In this document: piece by piece, positions 47,002 to 55,735 of the stretch
How positions within the stretch are numbered: position 1 is the first letter of the stretch
Layout of the letters: every line of letters starts with the position of its first letter
DNA from: G963662675 sp963676845
GTDB taxonomy: Bacteria; Bacteroidota; Bacteroidia; Bacteroidales; Prolixibacteraceae
Length of the DNA: 64,000 bases
Assembly: GCA_963676845.2 (NCBI GenBank)
Contig: CAXXKK010000030.1
Coordinates: forward strand, 1-64,000
Reading direction: 5' to 3'
Program-made: the position numbers and the translations under genes
Notes under the pieces: model-generated
What the model was told of the DNA's origin: nothing
The model's database searches: none
The model's input: the letters and a program-made list of their open reading frames with translations, nothing else

Positions 47002-47910
47002 GTGAAAAAGCTTTCTTTATTAATAATTCTGATTTGTGGAATATATTTGTGGGGTTTTGCTCAAAATGATATTACTGATGTGATTGATAAGGATCGGCAG
47101 ATGCGTATCGATTCTTTGTTTAATGATTTGTTTTTTGGTGATGATTACTTTTTCACGAGTGATGAAATTGATTTGAGCTACCAGCTTTTTTACTTAAGGG
47201 CAAATTATTCATCCAATACTTTTTATGCGGGAAGGGAAATCGGAGTTGACCAGTATAATATAGGAGGTCAGTTGTACTATCTAAATTCAAATGGTCTTTT
47301 TGCCGGTGTGTCGGGTGTATGGTATAGCCAACTTGACCCTGAATATCGATCAACGGTTTTGAGTTTAGGTTACAGTAAAGCCTTGAAAAAAGCAAACTAC
47401 TTCAGGTATAGACTATCGTATGACTATTACCTTTACAATACAGCAAAAATTGACTACGATCCGGTATATTCCAGTGGTTTAAATGCAGGCATTACTTTAA
47501 AAAGTAAAAGTGTTGGTGCACGTTTTGATGCTTCATTTTTACTGGGAAAAGAAGTTGGGACGCAATTGTCCTCTGATTTGTATGGTAAATTAACCCTGAT
47601 AAAACTTGGTTCGTATGATCGAATAAATATTGAACCAGAACTATCTTTCTTTTTTGGTTCTGAGGCTGTTGAATACGATTTGAGTGAGATTTTGATTGAT
47701 CCTTTTACAAATGAAGAATATTCAACTTTTTACAAAGATGAATTTGGGTTAATGAATATTCAATTGGAAATTCCATTGAACATTATATATAAGAATTTTG
47801 ATGTAGAGCTTGCCTGGACTCATAATTTCCCGCAAACAATGGATAAGAATTTAGAATATAAGGAAAGCTCTTTTTTCAGATTTTCAATTGGTTATTTTTT
47901 GCAATTGTAG
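47002..47910 (+). CDS. Putative outer-membrane beta-barrel protein
   Basis: I recognise no named family. It has 302 residues, a signal peptide (about 1-20, IYLWGFAQ) and alternating aromatic/polar strands throughout (for example YFRYRLSYDYYLYN and FDVELAWTHNFPQ), ending in an aromatic residue pattern (FFRFSIGYFLQL) as outer-membrane barrels do. The start is GTG at 47002. It may be a target of the ECF sigma locus just upstream, though the terminator at 46928-46962 separates the two. Confidence 0.6.
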   Translation: MKKLSLLIILICGIYLWGFAQNDITDVIDKDRQMRIDSLFNDLFFGDDYFFTSDEIDLSYQLFYLRANYSSNTFYAGREIGVDQYNIGGQLYYLNSNGLFAGVSGVWYSQLDPEYRSTVLSLGYSKALKKANYFRYRLSYDYYLYNTAKIDYDPVYSSGLNAGITLKSKSVGARFDASFLLGKEVGTQLSSDLYGKLTLIKLGSYDRINIEPELSFFFGSEAVEYDLSEILIDPFTNEEYSTFYKDEFGLMNIQLEIPLNIIYKNFDVELAWTHNFPQTMDKNLEYKESSFFRFSIGYFLQL

Positions 47911-47930
47911 AATATTGAAGTACTACAAAT

Positions 47931-48293
47931 CTATTTCAGAAGTAATTTTACCCGCACAGCAAGCTCACTTAAACTGAATGGCTTAACAACATAGTCGTCA
48001 GCTCCAAGATCAAAAGCTTTTAATACGGTATCCTCCGCTCCATCGGCTGAAAGTACAAGGATTGGAGTAGTTTTATCTCCCCTGTTACCTCTTAAAGTGC
48101 TTATTACTTCATGTCCATTTACGTAGGGCATATATAAGTCAGTGATTAATAAATCAAAAGAGTTATCCTTCAGGTATTCAAGGCATTCTTTACCGTTGCT
48201 TGCTAGAGTCACATTATAACCATCTTTTATAAGCTTATGGTTTATTGTTTCGAGAATGAGCTTATTATCTTCAGCAACTAATATCTTTTTCAT
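47931..48293 (-). CDS. Stand-alone receiver protein (CheY-like)
   Basis: This is a single receiver domain of 120 residues with no output domain: acidic pair in LVAEDNKLIL, phosphoacceptor Asp in LLITDLYMPYVNG, and Lys in VVKPFSLSELAVR. It would pass phosphate between kinases or act by protein contact. No kinase is nearby. Confidence 0.88.
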   Translation of the reverse strand: MKKILVAEDNKLILETINHKLIKDGYNVTLASNGKECLEYLKDNSFDLLITDLYMPYVNGHEVISTLRGNRGDKTTPILVLSADGAEDTVLKAFDLGADDYVVKPFSLSELAVRVKLLLK

Positions 48294-48659
48294 ATAGTTC
48301 AGTTTATGGTTTAAATGAATTGTTTTTCATGAAACAATTTCTGTTTGCACAAATTGTTAAAACGAAGTCAATATACTTTCATTCATCTTAATTCAGGTGT
48401 CTGTTTTTATGTATTGAAGGTTAGAACGGTTGTGCAATCTTTTTAGGTCCTAATGTAAAAATACTACAATTTTTTATATAAACTAGGATCTGCTTAAAAT
48501 CAACTATTTTGATTTTTTTGTGGTGCTTGAAAGAGTGAAAATGCTTGTCAATAGTAATAAATTCAAAAAAGTGTTAATGAATGAGATCTGCTCTTCGGTT
48601 GGTTTTTTTGTTGATGATAAAAGCTGTACTTTCATCCCCTATTTTTGATTTTACAACAC
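48294..48659. other. Intergenic region upstream of ccsBA
   Basis: No gene or clear promoter pair was seen in this 366-base AT-rich divergent gap. Two copies of the short string GATCTGCT (48487-48494 and 48590-48597) are present, the latter within 70 bases of the ccsBA start. Confidence 0.4.
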
Positions 48660-51600
48660 ATGAAAAATACATATAAGTTTTTAAGTTCGATGTCAGTTGT
48701 TGGGTTTTTGTTAATAATACTGGCATTTTCAATGGGGATTGCAACTTTTATTGAGACGGCCTGGGGAATCAACGCTGCTAAAGTTTTGATTTATAATGCA
48801 CATTGGTTTGAACTATTGTTTCTAGTTTTGGCTGTGAGCATGGTGATAAACTTGTTTCGTTTTCGTCTTTTTAAGAAAGGAAAACTTTATATTGGACTGT
48901 TTCACTTCGCTTTTATTTTCATTGTGGCAGGAGCTGCTATTACGCGGTACTTTGGATTTGAGGGGGTAGTTCATATTCGTGAGGAGCAAAGTACAAATGC
49001 AATTATTTCTTCTGATACATATCTGACAGTAAAAACCGATGATTCTGAGGTCAGCAAAAAAGTACTTTTTTCTGAAGTTGTGTCGAAAAAATTTGACGAA
49101 ACAATTTCCGTAAATGGACAGTCGGTTCGTATAAAATCAGTTGGATACATTACAAATGCAGTACGTACTCCCGTAGAACATGAGAGTGGTAACCCGATGA
49201 TTGATTTAGTTGTTTCAACCGATGGAGGGATGCAGTCTGTAACTTTTAGTGAGGGAGATGCAATTTATCTGGATGATATAATTCTTGGCTTTGGTGAAGG
49301 TTCTGATATTCAACTTACACAGGAAGGTGATAGTTTGTATGTGCAATCTGATATTGAATTGGAAATACGTACGATGGGAGGTGAAACGACAGAGTTAAAG
49401 GAAGCAGGAATAAGGTATAAAGCAGAAGAGATGACTTTGTATGGTTTTGGTGATAATTTCTTTCTCGTTCGGCAGTTTTATCCACATGCATTAATTCGGG
49501 TGTCGAAAGATACTTCCGGTGCTTCTTCTGAAGATGCGGTAATCCTTCAGGTCTCTGATGGACAAAAAACAAGTACCGTGAATGTGTTTGGTTCGGGTGG
49601 TGTTGTCGGAAGGCCTACAAACTTTCAGTTGGGAGATTCTGAAATACAATTTTCATACGGTTCAAATATTATTGAGCTTCCTTTTCAGCTTCATCTAAAT
49701 GATTTTCAGCTTGAGCGATATTTGGGGTCTAATAGCCCTTCATCATATGCCAGTGAGCTTACGCTTGTTGATGATGAAAAAAGGGTTAGCCGTGATGTGC
49801 GTGTTTTTATGAATAATACATTAAAATATAGAGGATATCGTTTTTACCAGTCGTCGTATGATCAGGATGAAATGGGTACAGTTTTGTCTGTAAATAAAGA
49901 TTACTGGGGAACATTGATTACTTATATTGGTTATTTCCTGATGACCTTGGGGATGATCTTGGCATTGTTGACCCGTGAATCCTATTTCCAAAAGTTGATT
50001 CGACGTTTAAAAAAACAAACCCGGGTGAAAGTTGCAACTATTTTATTCCTTTTGCTAGGGATTAGTGGCACGGTATCGGCAAATGAGGTTTCACAGGCTG
50101 GAATTCCTGCTTTAGATAAACAATTGGTGACGGAATTTTCAGAGTTGTGGGTGCATGGACGTGATGGCCGGGTTGAGCCAATGTCAACTTTATCGAGTGA
50201 AATTTTGCGTAAGGTAAGCCGGAAATCTTCATTTGAAGGTTTGTCGCCTGATGAGGTGGTGTTAAGTATGAGTTTATATTCTCGCTTGTGGCAGTCTGTT
50301 CCTATGGTAAAACTTGATGACCATATAGCTGAGCAGATTGGAGTAGATGCGAATTTTGCTTCTGTACTTGATTTTTTCGATGGAGAAGGACAATATAAAA
50401 TTCAGACCGAAGTTCAGGCGGCTTACAGTAAAACACCTGCTTTGCGAACTCAGCTTGAAAAAGATTACCTGACTGCTGACGAACGACTGAATATTTGCTT
50501 TATGGTTTATGAGGGAAGCTATTTTACGGTCTTCCCACCATCGAGTGAAGGTGGTGCCTGGTATGCAACGGGAAGTACTCCCGAAGGGTATTTGGCAGAA
50601 GACTCTTTGTTTGTGAATAGCAGCCTGGATTTATTGAAACAATCAATGGGGCAGGATGCTCAACTACAGCCTCTCGAAATTATTTCTGCAATATCGGTAT
50701 TTCAGCAAAAATACGGAGCTGAAGTTCTTCCCGGAGAATCGAAAAAATCATTCGAGATTATCTATAATAAGATCAAACCTTTTAAGTTGATCTTCCCTGT
50801 ATATCTTGGGCTGGGCTTCATTTTGCTTGTTATTCTGTTTGTGAATATTTTCAGGTTAAAACAGATGAGAAGCTCTCTAAAAAGAGTCTTTTCAATTTTA
50901 ATAACTGCAACATTTTTGTTTCATACTGGTGGTTTGATTTTGCGCTGGTATGTATCTGGTCATGCTCCATGGAGTAACGGATATGAATCGATGGTTTATG
51001 TGGCCTGGGCAGCTATGCTTTCCGGAATTATTTTTGGCCGTAAATATCCGATGGTTTTGGGAACTGCAGCATTTTTATCCGGCTTAACTTTATTTGTTGC
51101 TCATCTTAACTGGGTAAATCCTGAAATTACAAACCTTGTTCCGGTTCTTAAATCTTATTGGTTGTTGTTGCATGTTGCAATTATAACAGCCAGTTACGGT
51201 TTTATTGGATTAAGTGCAGTTCTCGGCCTGCTGGTCATGATTCTTTATGCGATGATGAAGGAACACAACCGAAAAATGATCAATCACTTTGTTGATCAGC
51301 TAACAACTATAAGCGAAATGTCGGTAATTCTTGGTTTGTATATGCTAACTGTCGGAACCTTTCTTGGAGGAATATGGGCTAATGAAAGTTGGGGGCGCTA
51401 TTGGGGATGGGATCCAAAAGAGACCTGGGCTTTGGTTACGGTTGTTGTTTATGCTTTTATAGCTCATATGCGCATGATACCATCCTTAAAAGACAAATTT
51501 TCATATAACCTGGCTACAGTTATCGGGTTTACATCTGTTATAATGACTTATTTCGGAGTTAATTATTTTTTGAGTGGACTGCATTCATATGGAAGCGGAA

Positions 51601-51722
51601 GCATTGACAGTGTGCCTTGGGGGGTTTACGTTGTCGTTTTGGCTGTAATTGCTTTGATTTTATACTCCAATTCAAAGTATAAAAAGTTTGAATTAGCAGA
51701 AGATACGGGTGACTTTGATTAA
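48660..51722 (+). CDS. ccsBA: Fused cytochrome c maturation protein CcsBA (ResB-ResC)
   Basis: This is a 1020-residue system II cytochrome c synthase. It exports heme and attaches it to CXXCH motifs in the periplasm. Residues about 1-120 and 420-450 are ResB/CcsB helices around a large periplasmic domain. The C-terminal CcsA part has the tryptophan-rich heme motif WGRYWGWDPKETWALV and conserved His around LHVAIITASYGF and LRWYVSGHAPWSNGYE. The fusion is common in Bacteroidetes and Epsilonproteobacteria. I chose the ATG at 48660 instead of the TTG at 48645. It would serve the multiheme cytochrome at the start of the window. Confidence 0.93.
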   Translation: MKNTYKFLSSMSVVGFLLIILAFSMGIATFIETAWGINAAKVLIYNAHWFELLFLVLAVSMVINLFRFRLFKKGKLYIGLFHFAFIFIVAGAAITRYFGFEGVVHIREEQSTNAIISSDTYLTVKTDDSEVSKKVLFSEVVSKKFDETISVNGQSVRIKSVGYITNAVRTPVEHESGNPMIDLVVSTDGGMQSVTFSEGDAIYLDDIILGFGEGSDIQLTQEGDSLYVQSDIELEIRTMGGETTELKEAGIRYKAEEMTLYGFGDNFFLVRQFYPHALIRVSKDTSGASSEDAVILQVSDGQKTSTVNVFGSGGVVGRPTNFQLGDSEIQFSYGSNIIELPFQLHLNDFQLERYLGSNSPSSYASELTLVDDEKRVSRDVRVFMNNTLKYRGYRFYQSSYDQDEMGTVLSVNKDYWGTLITYIGYFLMTLGMILALLTRESYFQKLIRRLKKQTRVKVATILFLLLGISGTVSANEVSQAGIPALDKQLVTEFSELWVHGRDGRVEPMSTLSSEILRKVSRKSSFEGLSPDEVVLSMSLYSRLWQSVPMVKLDDHIAEQIGVDANFASVLDFFDGEGQYKIQTEVQAAYSKTPALRTQLEKDYLTADERLNICFMVYEGSYFTVFPPSSEGGAWYATGSTPEGYLAEDSLFVNSSLDLLKQSMGQDAQLQPLEIISAISVFQQKYGAEVLPGESKKSFEIIYNKIKPFKLIFPVYLGLGFILLVILFVNIFRLKQMRSSLKRVFSILITATFLFHTGGLILRWYVSGHAPWSNGYESMVYVAWAAMLSGIIFGRKYPMVLGTAAFLSGLTLFVAHLNWVNPEITNLVPVLKSYWLLLHVAIITASYGFIGLSAVLGLLVMILYAMMKEHNRKMINHFVDQLTTISEMSVILGLYMLTVGTFLGGIWANESWGRYWGWDPKETWALVTVVVYAFIAHMRMIPSLKDKFSYNLATVIGFTSVIMTYFGVNYFLSGLHSYGSGSIDSVPWGVYVVVLAVIALILYSNSKYKKFELAEDTGDFD

Positions 51723-51771
51723 CATCTGCTTCTGATTTGTTGAATAATAATTTATGGGAGGACTATTTGTC

Positions 51772-51802
51772 TTTAGATAAATGGTTTTAGATGTTATATT
51801 TG
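51772..51802 (+). promoter_or_regulatory. Candidate promoter of the acyl-CoA synthetase gene
   Basis: TATATTTG at 51795-51802 is an exact -7 match. TTTA at 51772-51775 is 19 bases upstream and is a weak -33. The leader to the ATG at 51831 is about 20 bases. Confidence 0.5.
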
Positions 51803-51830
51803 CAGCTTTGTGATTTCAAATAGACAAAAA

Positions 51831-53621
51831 ATGGCTGTAGAAGTAAAAAGGACTTTTGATATTTTGGATAGGTGTTTATCCGAATTCCCACGAAAAGATG
51901 CATTAGCAGGTAAAGATAAAGGTGAATGGTATACGTATTCAACGGAAGAATATGTGGAAAAATCCCATCAATTTGCAATGGGGGTTCTTGAGCTTGGGCT
52001 GTCAAAAGGAGATAAAGTTGCTACAGTTACCAATAACCGTCCTGAATGGAATTTTGTAGATATGGGACTTGCCATGGCGGGAATGGTACATGTGCCAATC
52101 TATCCGACCATTGGAGAAGAAGAATATCGTTATATTCTAAATCATGCGGAAGTAAAATTCCTAATTGTTGGAGACAAAAAGCTATATGAGAAGTTGAAGC
52201 CTGTTTCTGACGAAATCAGCCACATAGAGAAGATTTATTCTTTCGATGATCTTGAAGGTTGCAATTCTTTTGATGAAATTTTGAATCTGGGTGAGCAGTA
52301 TAAAGAGAAGCAGAAACCCATTCTTGAAGAAGTGAAAAAGTCTATAACTCCTGATGATTTAGCTACTTTAATATATACTTCTGGAACAACAGGAACTCCC
52401 AAAGGAGTAATGTTGACTCATAATAATTTAGTGTCTAATTTTAAGTCTCATGTTAATATTCATGAGCTTGGAAAAGAACACCGGGTTATTAGTTTCCTTC
52501 CATTATGTCATGTTTACGAGAGAAGTGTAAATTATCATTTTCAATATAAGGGAATGGGAATTTATTATGTTCGAAACCTTGGGCAGATATTAGGTGCAAT
52601 TCGTGAAGTTAAACCACATATCTTTAATTCTGTTCCACGTTTGCTGGAGCGAATTTATGATGGATTTGTCTCAAAAGGAGAAGAGCTTACAGGAATTAAA
52701 AAAATGATTTATTTCTGGTCTCTAAGATTGTCTCGCCATTTTGAGTACAATAAAAAATACAATTGGTTTGTAAAAACACAAATAAATCTGGCAGATAAGC
52801 TTGTGTATTCAAAATGGAGAGAAGCTTTAGGTGGAAATATTGTCTATATCGTATCTGGAGGAGCTGCGCTGCAACCCCGGATTGCCAGGGTGTTGGGTAT
52901 TGCTGGAATGTGTGTGCTTGAAGGGTATGGTCTTACAGAGACTTCTCCGGTGATTGCAGTAAATAGTCCTTTAATTGATGGTATGAAGATTGGAACTGTT
53001 GGGGCTGTTTTAGATAGTGTTAAGGTGAAAATTGCCGATGACGGTGAAATCCTGTGCAAAGGACCCTCAGTTATGAAGGGGTATTATAAGGAAGATAAAT
53101 TAACGGCAGAAGTAATTGACGATGAAGGTTGGTTTCATACAGGAGATATTGGCTTTTTAGACGAAGGAAAATACTTAAAAATCACAGACCGGAAGAAAGA
53201 AATGTTTAAGATGTCTGGTGGCAAATACATTGCTCCTCAGATGATTGAAAATAAACTGAAAGAATCTTTCTTCATTGAACAGGCAATGGTAATTGGAGAA
53301 AATGAGAAGTTTGCCAGTGCATTAGTTGCCCCAAACTTTGAGTATTTGCATGATTGGTGTTCTCATCGTAAAATTCACTTTCGTGATAATACAGAATTGA
53401 TAGAGAAGAAAGAAGTTTTAGATCAGTTTTTAAAAGAAGTTGCAGTTATTAATAAAACACTGGGGCAACATGAAGAGATAAAACGATTCAGGCTTGTATG
53501 TGAAGAATGGTCAGCTCAAACGGGAGAATTATCCCCAACTCTTAAGTTGAAAAGAAATTACATAAAAAAAAGGTATCGACAGATTATTGATGAGATATAT
53601 TTAACTGGGAAATCAAAGTAA
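51831..53621 (+). CDS. Long-chain acyl-CoA synthetase (AMP-binding)
   Basis: This is a 596-residue adenylate-forming enzyme that activates long fatty acids to acyl-CoA at the membrane. The ATP-binding P-loop is YTSGTTGTPKGVMLTHNN, A5 is GYGLTETSPV, and A7-A8 are WFHTGDIGFLDE and KITDRKKEMFKMSGGKY. The start is the ATG at 51831, not the GTG at 51810, since a promoter's -7 element lies at 51795-51802. Closest in type to FadD/FAA forms common in this phylum. Monocistronic. Confidence 0.92.
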   Translation: MAVEVKRTFDILDRCLSEFPRKDALAGKDKGEWYTYSTEEYVEKSHQFAMGVLELGLSKGDKVATVTNNRPEWNFVDMGLAMAGMVHVPIYPTIGEEEYRYILNHAEVKFLIVGDKKLYEKLKPVSDEISHIEKIYSFDDLEGCNSFDEILNLGEQYKEKQKPILEEVKKSITPDDLATLIYTSGTTGTPKGVMLTHNNLVSNFKSHVNIHELGKEHRVISFLPLCHVYERSVNYHFQYKGMGIYYVRNLGQILGAIREVKPHIFNSVPRLLERIYDGFVSKGEELTGIKKMIYFWSLRLSRHFEYNKKYNWFVKTQINLADKLVYSKWREALGGNIVYIVSGGAALQPRIARVLGIAGMCVLEGYGLTETSPVIAVNSPLIDGMKIGTVGAVLDSVKVKIADDGEILCKGPSVMKGYYKEDKLTAEVIDDEGWFHTGDIGFLDEGKYLKITDRKKEMFKMSGGKYIAPQMIENKLKESFFIEQAMVIGENEKFASALVAPNFEYLHDWCSHRKIHFRDNTELIEKKEVLDQFLKEVAVINKTLGQHEEIKRFRLVCEEWSAQTGELSPTLKLKRNYIKKRYRQIIDEIYLTGKSK

Positions 53622-53638
53622 AGATTTGATAACGGTTT

Positions 53639-53947
53639 TTACCCAATACTGCGAAACCATTTTTGAAAAAGTTTGCCAATAGCTGGTACTTCCATCTTCT
53701 CATTTCTAATTGCTCCAACCAAGCTCACAACCCACAGTGCAAGTGTTATAAGCGCTATAATCATGCTGATACTGGGAAGAATTCTTCCTATAACATAGAT
53801 TCCTACAATGCCAAACAGGTAAATGCCTAAAGTTTGACGAATATAAAATGAAGCCATTTCATCTTTTTGTGTACTGTTTAGCATGAGTGAAATTATCCAA
53901 CCGAGTAATGTTAGATGGGCAACGACTGATTTTAATTGCGAATTCAT
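53639..53947 (-). CDS. DUF4870/Tic20-like small membrane protein
   Basis: This 102-residue protein has three helices (about 8-22, 40-58, 62-82) and the block FYIRQTLGIYLFGIVGIYVIG (in part: FYIRQTLGIYLFGIV), typical of the DUF4870 group. It is widespread and uncharacterised. It stands alone, convergent with the acyl-CoA synthetase. Confidence 0.7.
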   Translation of the reverse strand: MNSQLKSVVAHLTLLGWIISLMLNSTQKDEMASFYIRQTLGIYLFGIVGIYVIGRILPSISMIIALITLALWVVSLVGAIRNEKMEVPAIGKLFQKWFRSIG

Positions 53948-54004
53948 TCTGATATTTTAAATGATATAATTAGTAGGACTTTCTATTTATAAAACGCACC
54001 CAAA

Positions 54005-54919
54005 TTACAAAAAGAATATTGTCACACCAAAAACAGTGATAATAGCACCGATTATTTCTTTCCAGTTTACTTTTTCTTTAAAGAATAGTATGGCAGGGGG
54101 AATGATTAAAACCGGAGTAATGGCCATTAATGTTGATGCGATTCCTGCTTTGGTATTTTGAACGGCAAGTAATGAAAATGCAACTCCTAAAAATGGACCA
54201 AAGAATGAACCTAATGAAATACTCTTCATTGCTGGCTTGTTCTTTAGTGCATTCCAAACCCGATTGTATCGTTTAAGGAATAAAAGGAGTACCGCAAGAG
54301 CAATAATTCCTGTTAGAACCCTAATCTGAGATGCGGCAAAAGCATTGTAATCTCCCATTCCTTTTTTGCTTAAGACTAAACCAATAGCCTGACCTATTGC
54401 TCCGCCAAGTGCTAAAAGTATTCCATTGATAGAATAGGCTGAAGTAAACCTACTTCTTATAGGTCTGTCTGAAGAAATAGCTTTGTTTTCACGTTTTAGA
54501 ATGACCATGATGATACCGGTTATTGTAATCATCATGCCAACCAAGTTCAATAAGGTGAGACTTTCGTCTAGTACAAAATAGGAAATGAAAGCAGTGAAGA
54601 CAGGAGATAACGCCATGATTAGCATTGAAACCCGGGCTCCAACAACCACGAACGCCTGAAATAAAAAGAGATCTCCTAGAACAAACCCAATTATACCTGA
54701 CATTGACAGCCAAATCCAGCGTTCGGCTCCAGCATCAAAAGGAAACCACATGCCACGTGTAATTTGAGTGAAAATACAGTAGATGAAAAATGCAATAACC
54801 AAGCGGATTAAGTTAACCGATAAAGCTCCAACTTTTTTGCCGGCTGATTCAAAGGCCATACTTGTAACTGTCCAGAAAACTGCCGTTAATAAAGCAGACG
54901 TTTCACCTAAATGAGCCAT
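54005..54919 (-). CDS. DMT-superfamily transporter with two EamA domains
   Basis: This is a 304-residue inner-membrane transporter with ten helices in two EamA repeats: LTAVFWTVTSMAFESAGKK begins the first and LLALGGAIGQAIGLVLSKKG the second. Characterised members export amino acids or metabolites. The conserved Pro-rich helix end ALSPVFTAFISYFVLDESL is normal. The substrate is not visible. No operon partner. Confidence 0.88.
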   Translation of the reverse strand: MAHLGETSALLTAVFWTVTSMAFESAGKKVGALSVNLIRLVIAFFIYCIFTQITRGMWFPFDAGAERWIWLSMSGIIGFVLGDLFLFQAFVVVGARVSMLIMALSPVFTAFISYFVLDESLTLLNLVGMMITITGIIMVILKRENKAISSDRPIRSRFTSAYSINGILLALGGAIGQAIGLVLSKKGMGDYNAFAASQIRVLTGIIALAVLLLFLKRYNRVWNALKNKPAMKSISLGSFFGPFLGVAFSLLAVQNTKAGIASTLMAITPVLIIPPAILFFKEKVNWKEIIGAIITVFGVTIFFL

Positions 54920-55078
54920 TCTTGAGTTTTTTAGGTATTTTGTTCTCAGGGAATAATATCAACAAAAGTAATCATTTATAGTCCAGCTTATCGTAAATTA
55001 ATTGCAGGATAATGATAAAGTAAATAGGTATTACTGTTTTTCTTGATCTGCTGAGTTTGTTATTTTATCTTAGTTAAT

Positions 55079-55654
55079 GTGAAAATTTTAATTGTAAATA
55101 GTGCAGAAGAAGGAATATCCGAATTTACGTATCCAATTCAGAAAATTTTTAGGAAAATTGATGTTGATTCGGATATTGTAGAGTACAAATCGTGTTTACA
55201 TGTTTCGTTTAATGATTATGATGGTGTGGTAATTTCCGGTTCTCCTCAGGGTGATGATATAGTAGAACATCATCAACCTTGGTTTCAATGGCTAAAATCA
55301 TATAAAAAACCTGTTCTGGGAATTTGTGCAGGTCATCATGTTTTAGGGTACATGTATGGTTCAGAATATTTGAGAAGTGTTGAGCCTGAATCTGGCATCG
55401 TTGAGATAGAAATTCTTAGATCTGATCCAATTTTTAACGGATTACCAACTAAATTAAAAGCAAATCAGATGCACAATGATTCAATAACTCTTCCGGAAAA
55501 TTTTATTCATCTGGCAAAATCTGAAGTTTGTTTTAATCAGGTAATGAAACATCCTGACAAACCTCATTATACTTTTCAGTTTCACCCTGAATTTGTGAAT
55601 CATGAGATATTTCTGAATTTCAAAAGGATCTTAGAAGATTTCAGTAAGCTTTGA
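55079..55654 (+). CDS. Class I glutamine amidotransferase-like protein
   Basis: This is a 191-residue GATase domain like the amidase part of GMP synthase. The nucleophile Cys is in GICAGHHVLGYMYG, and the His-Glu pair in TFQFHPEFVNHE. No synthase domain follows, so it is a stand-alone amidase, possibly acting on a different gamma-glutamyl compound. The start is GTG at 55079. It is convergent with asnB, sharing a bidirectional terminator. Confidence 0.85.
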   Translation: MKILIVNSAEEGISEFTYPIQKIFRKIDVDSDIVEYKSCLHVSFNDYDGVVISGSPQGDDIVEHHQPWFQWLKSYKKPVLGICAGHHVLGYMYGSEYLRSVEPESGIVEIEILRSDPIFNGLPTKLKANQMHNDSITLPENFIHLAKSEVCFNQVMKHPDKPHYTFQFHPEFVNHEIFLNFKRILEDFSKL

Positions 55655-55661
55655 AATAGAA

Positions 55662-55687
55662 AAAGCCAGTGTTGGACACTGGCTTTA
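55662..55687. terminator. Bidirectional rho-independent terminator
   Basis: AAAGCCAGTGT and ACACTGGCTTT form a perfect 11-bp stem with a TGG loop, with A run before and T-rich DNA after, between convergent genes. Confidence 0.85.
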
Positions 55688-55735
55688 TTCTCATTTTTGG
55701 CAAAATGCTTAGTAAAAAATACTAAGATGTTATAC

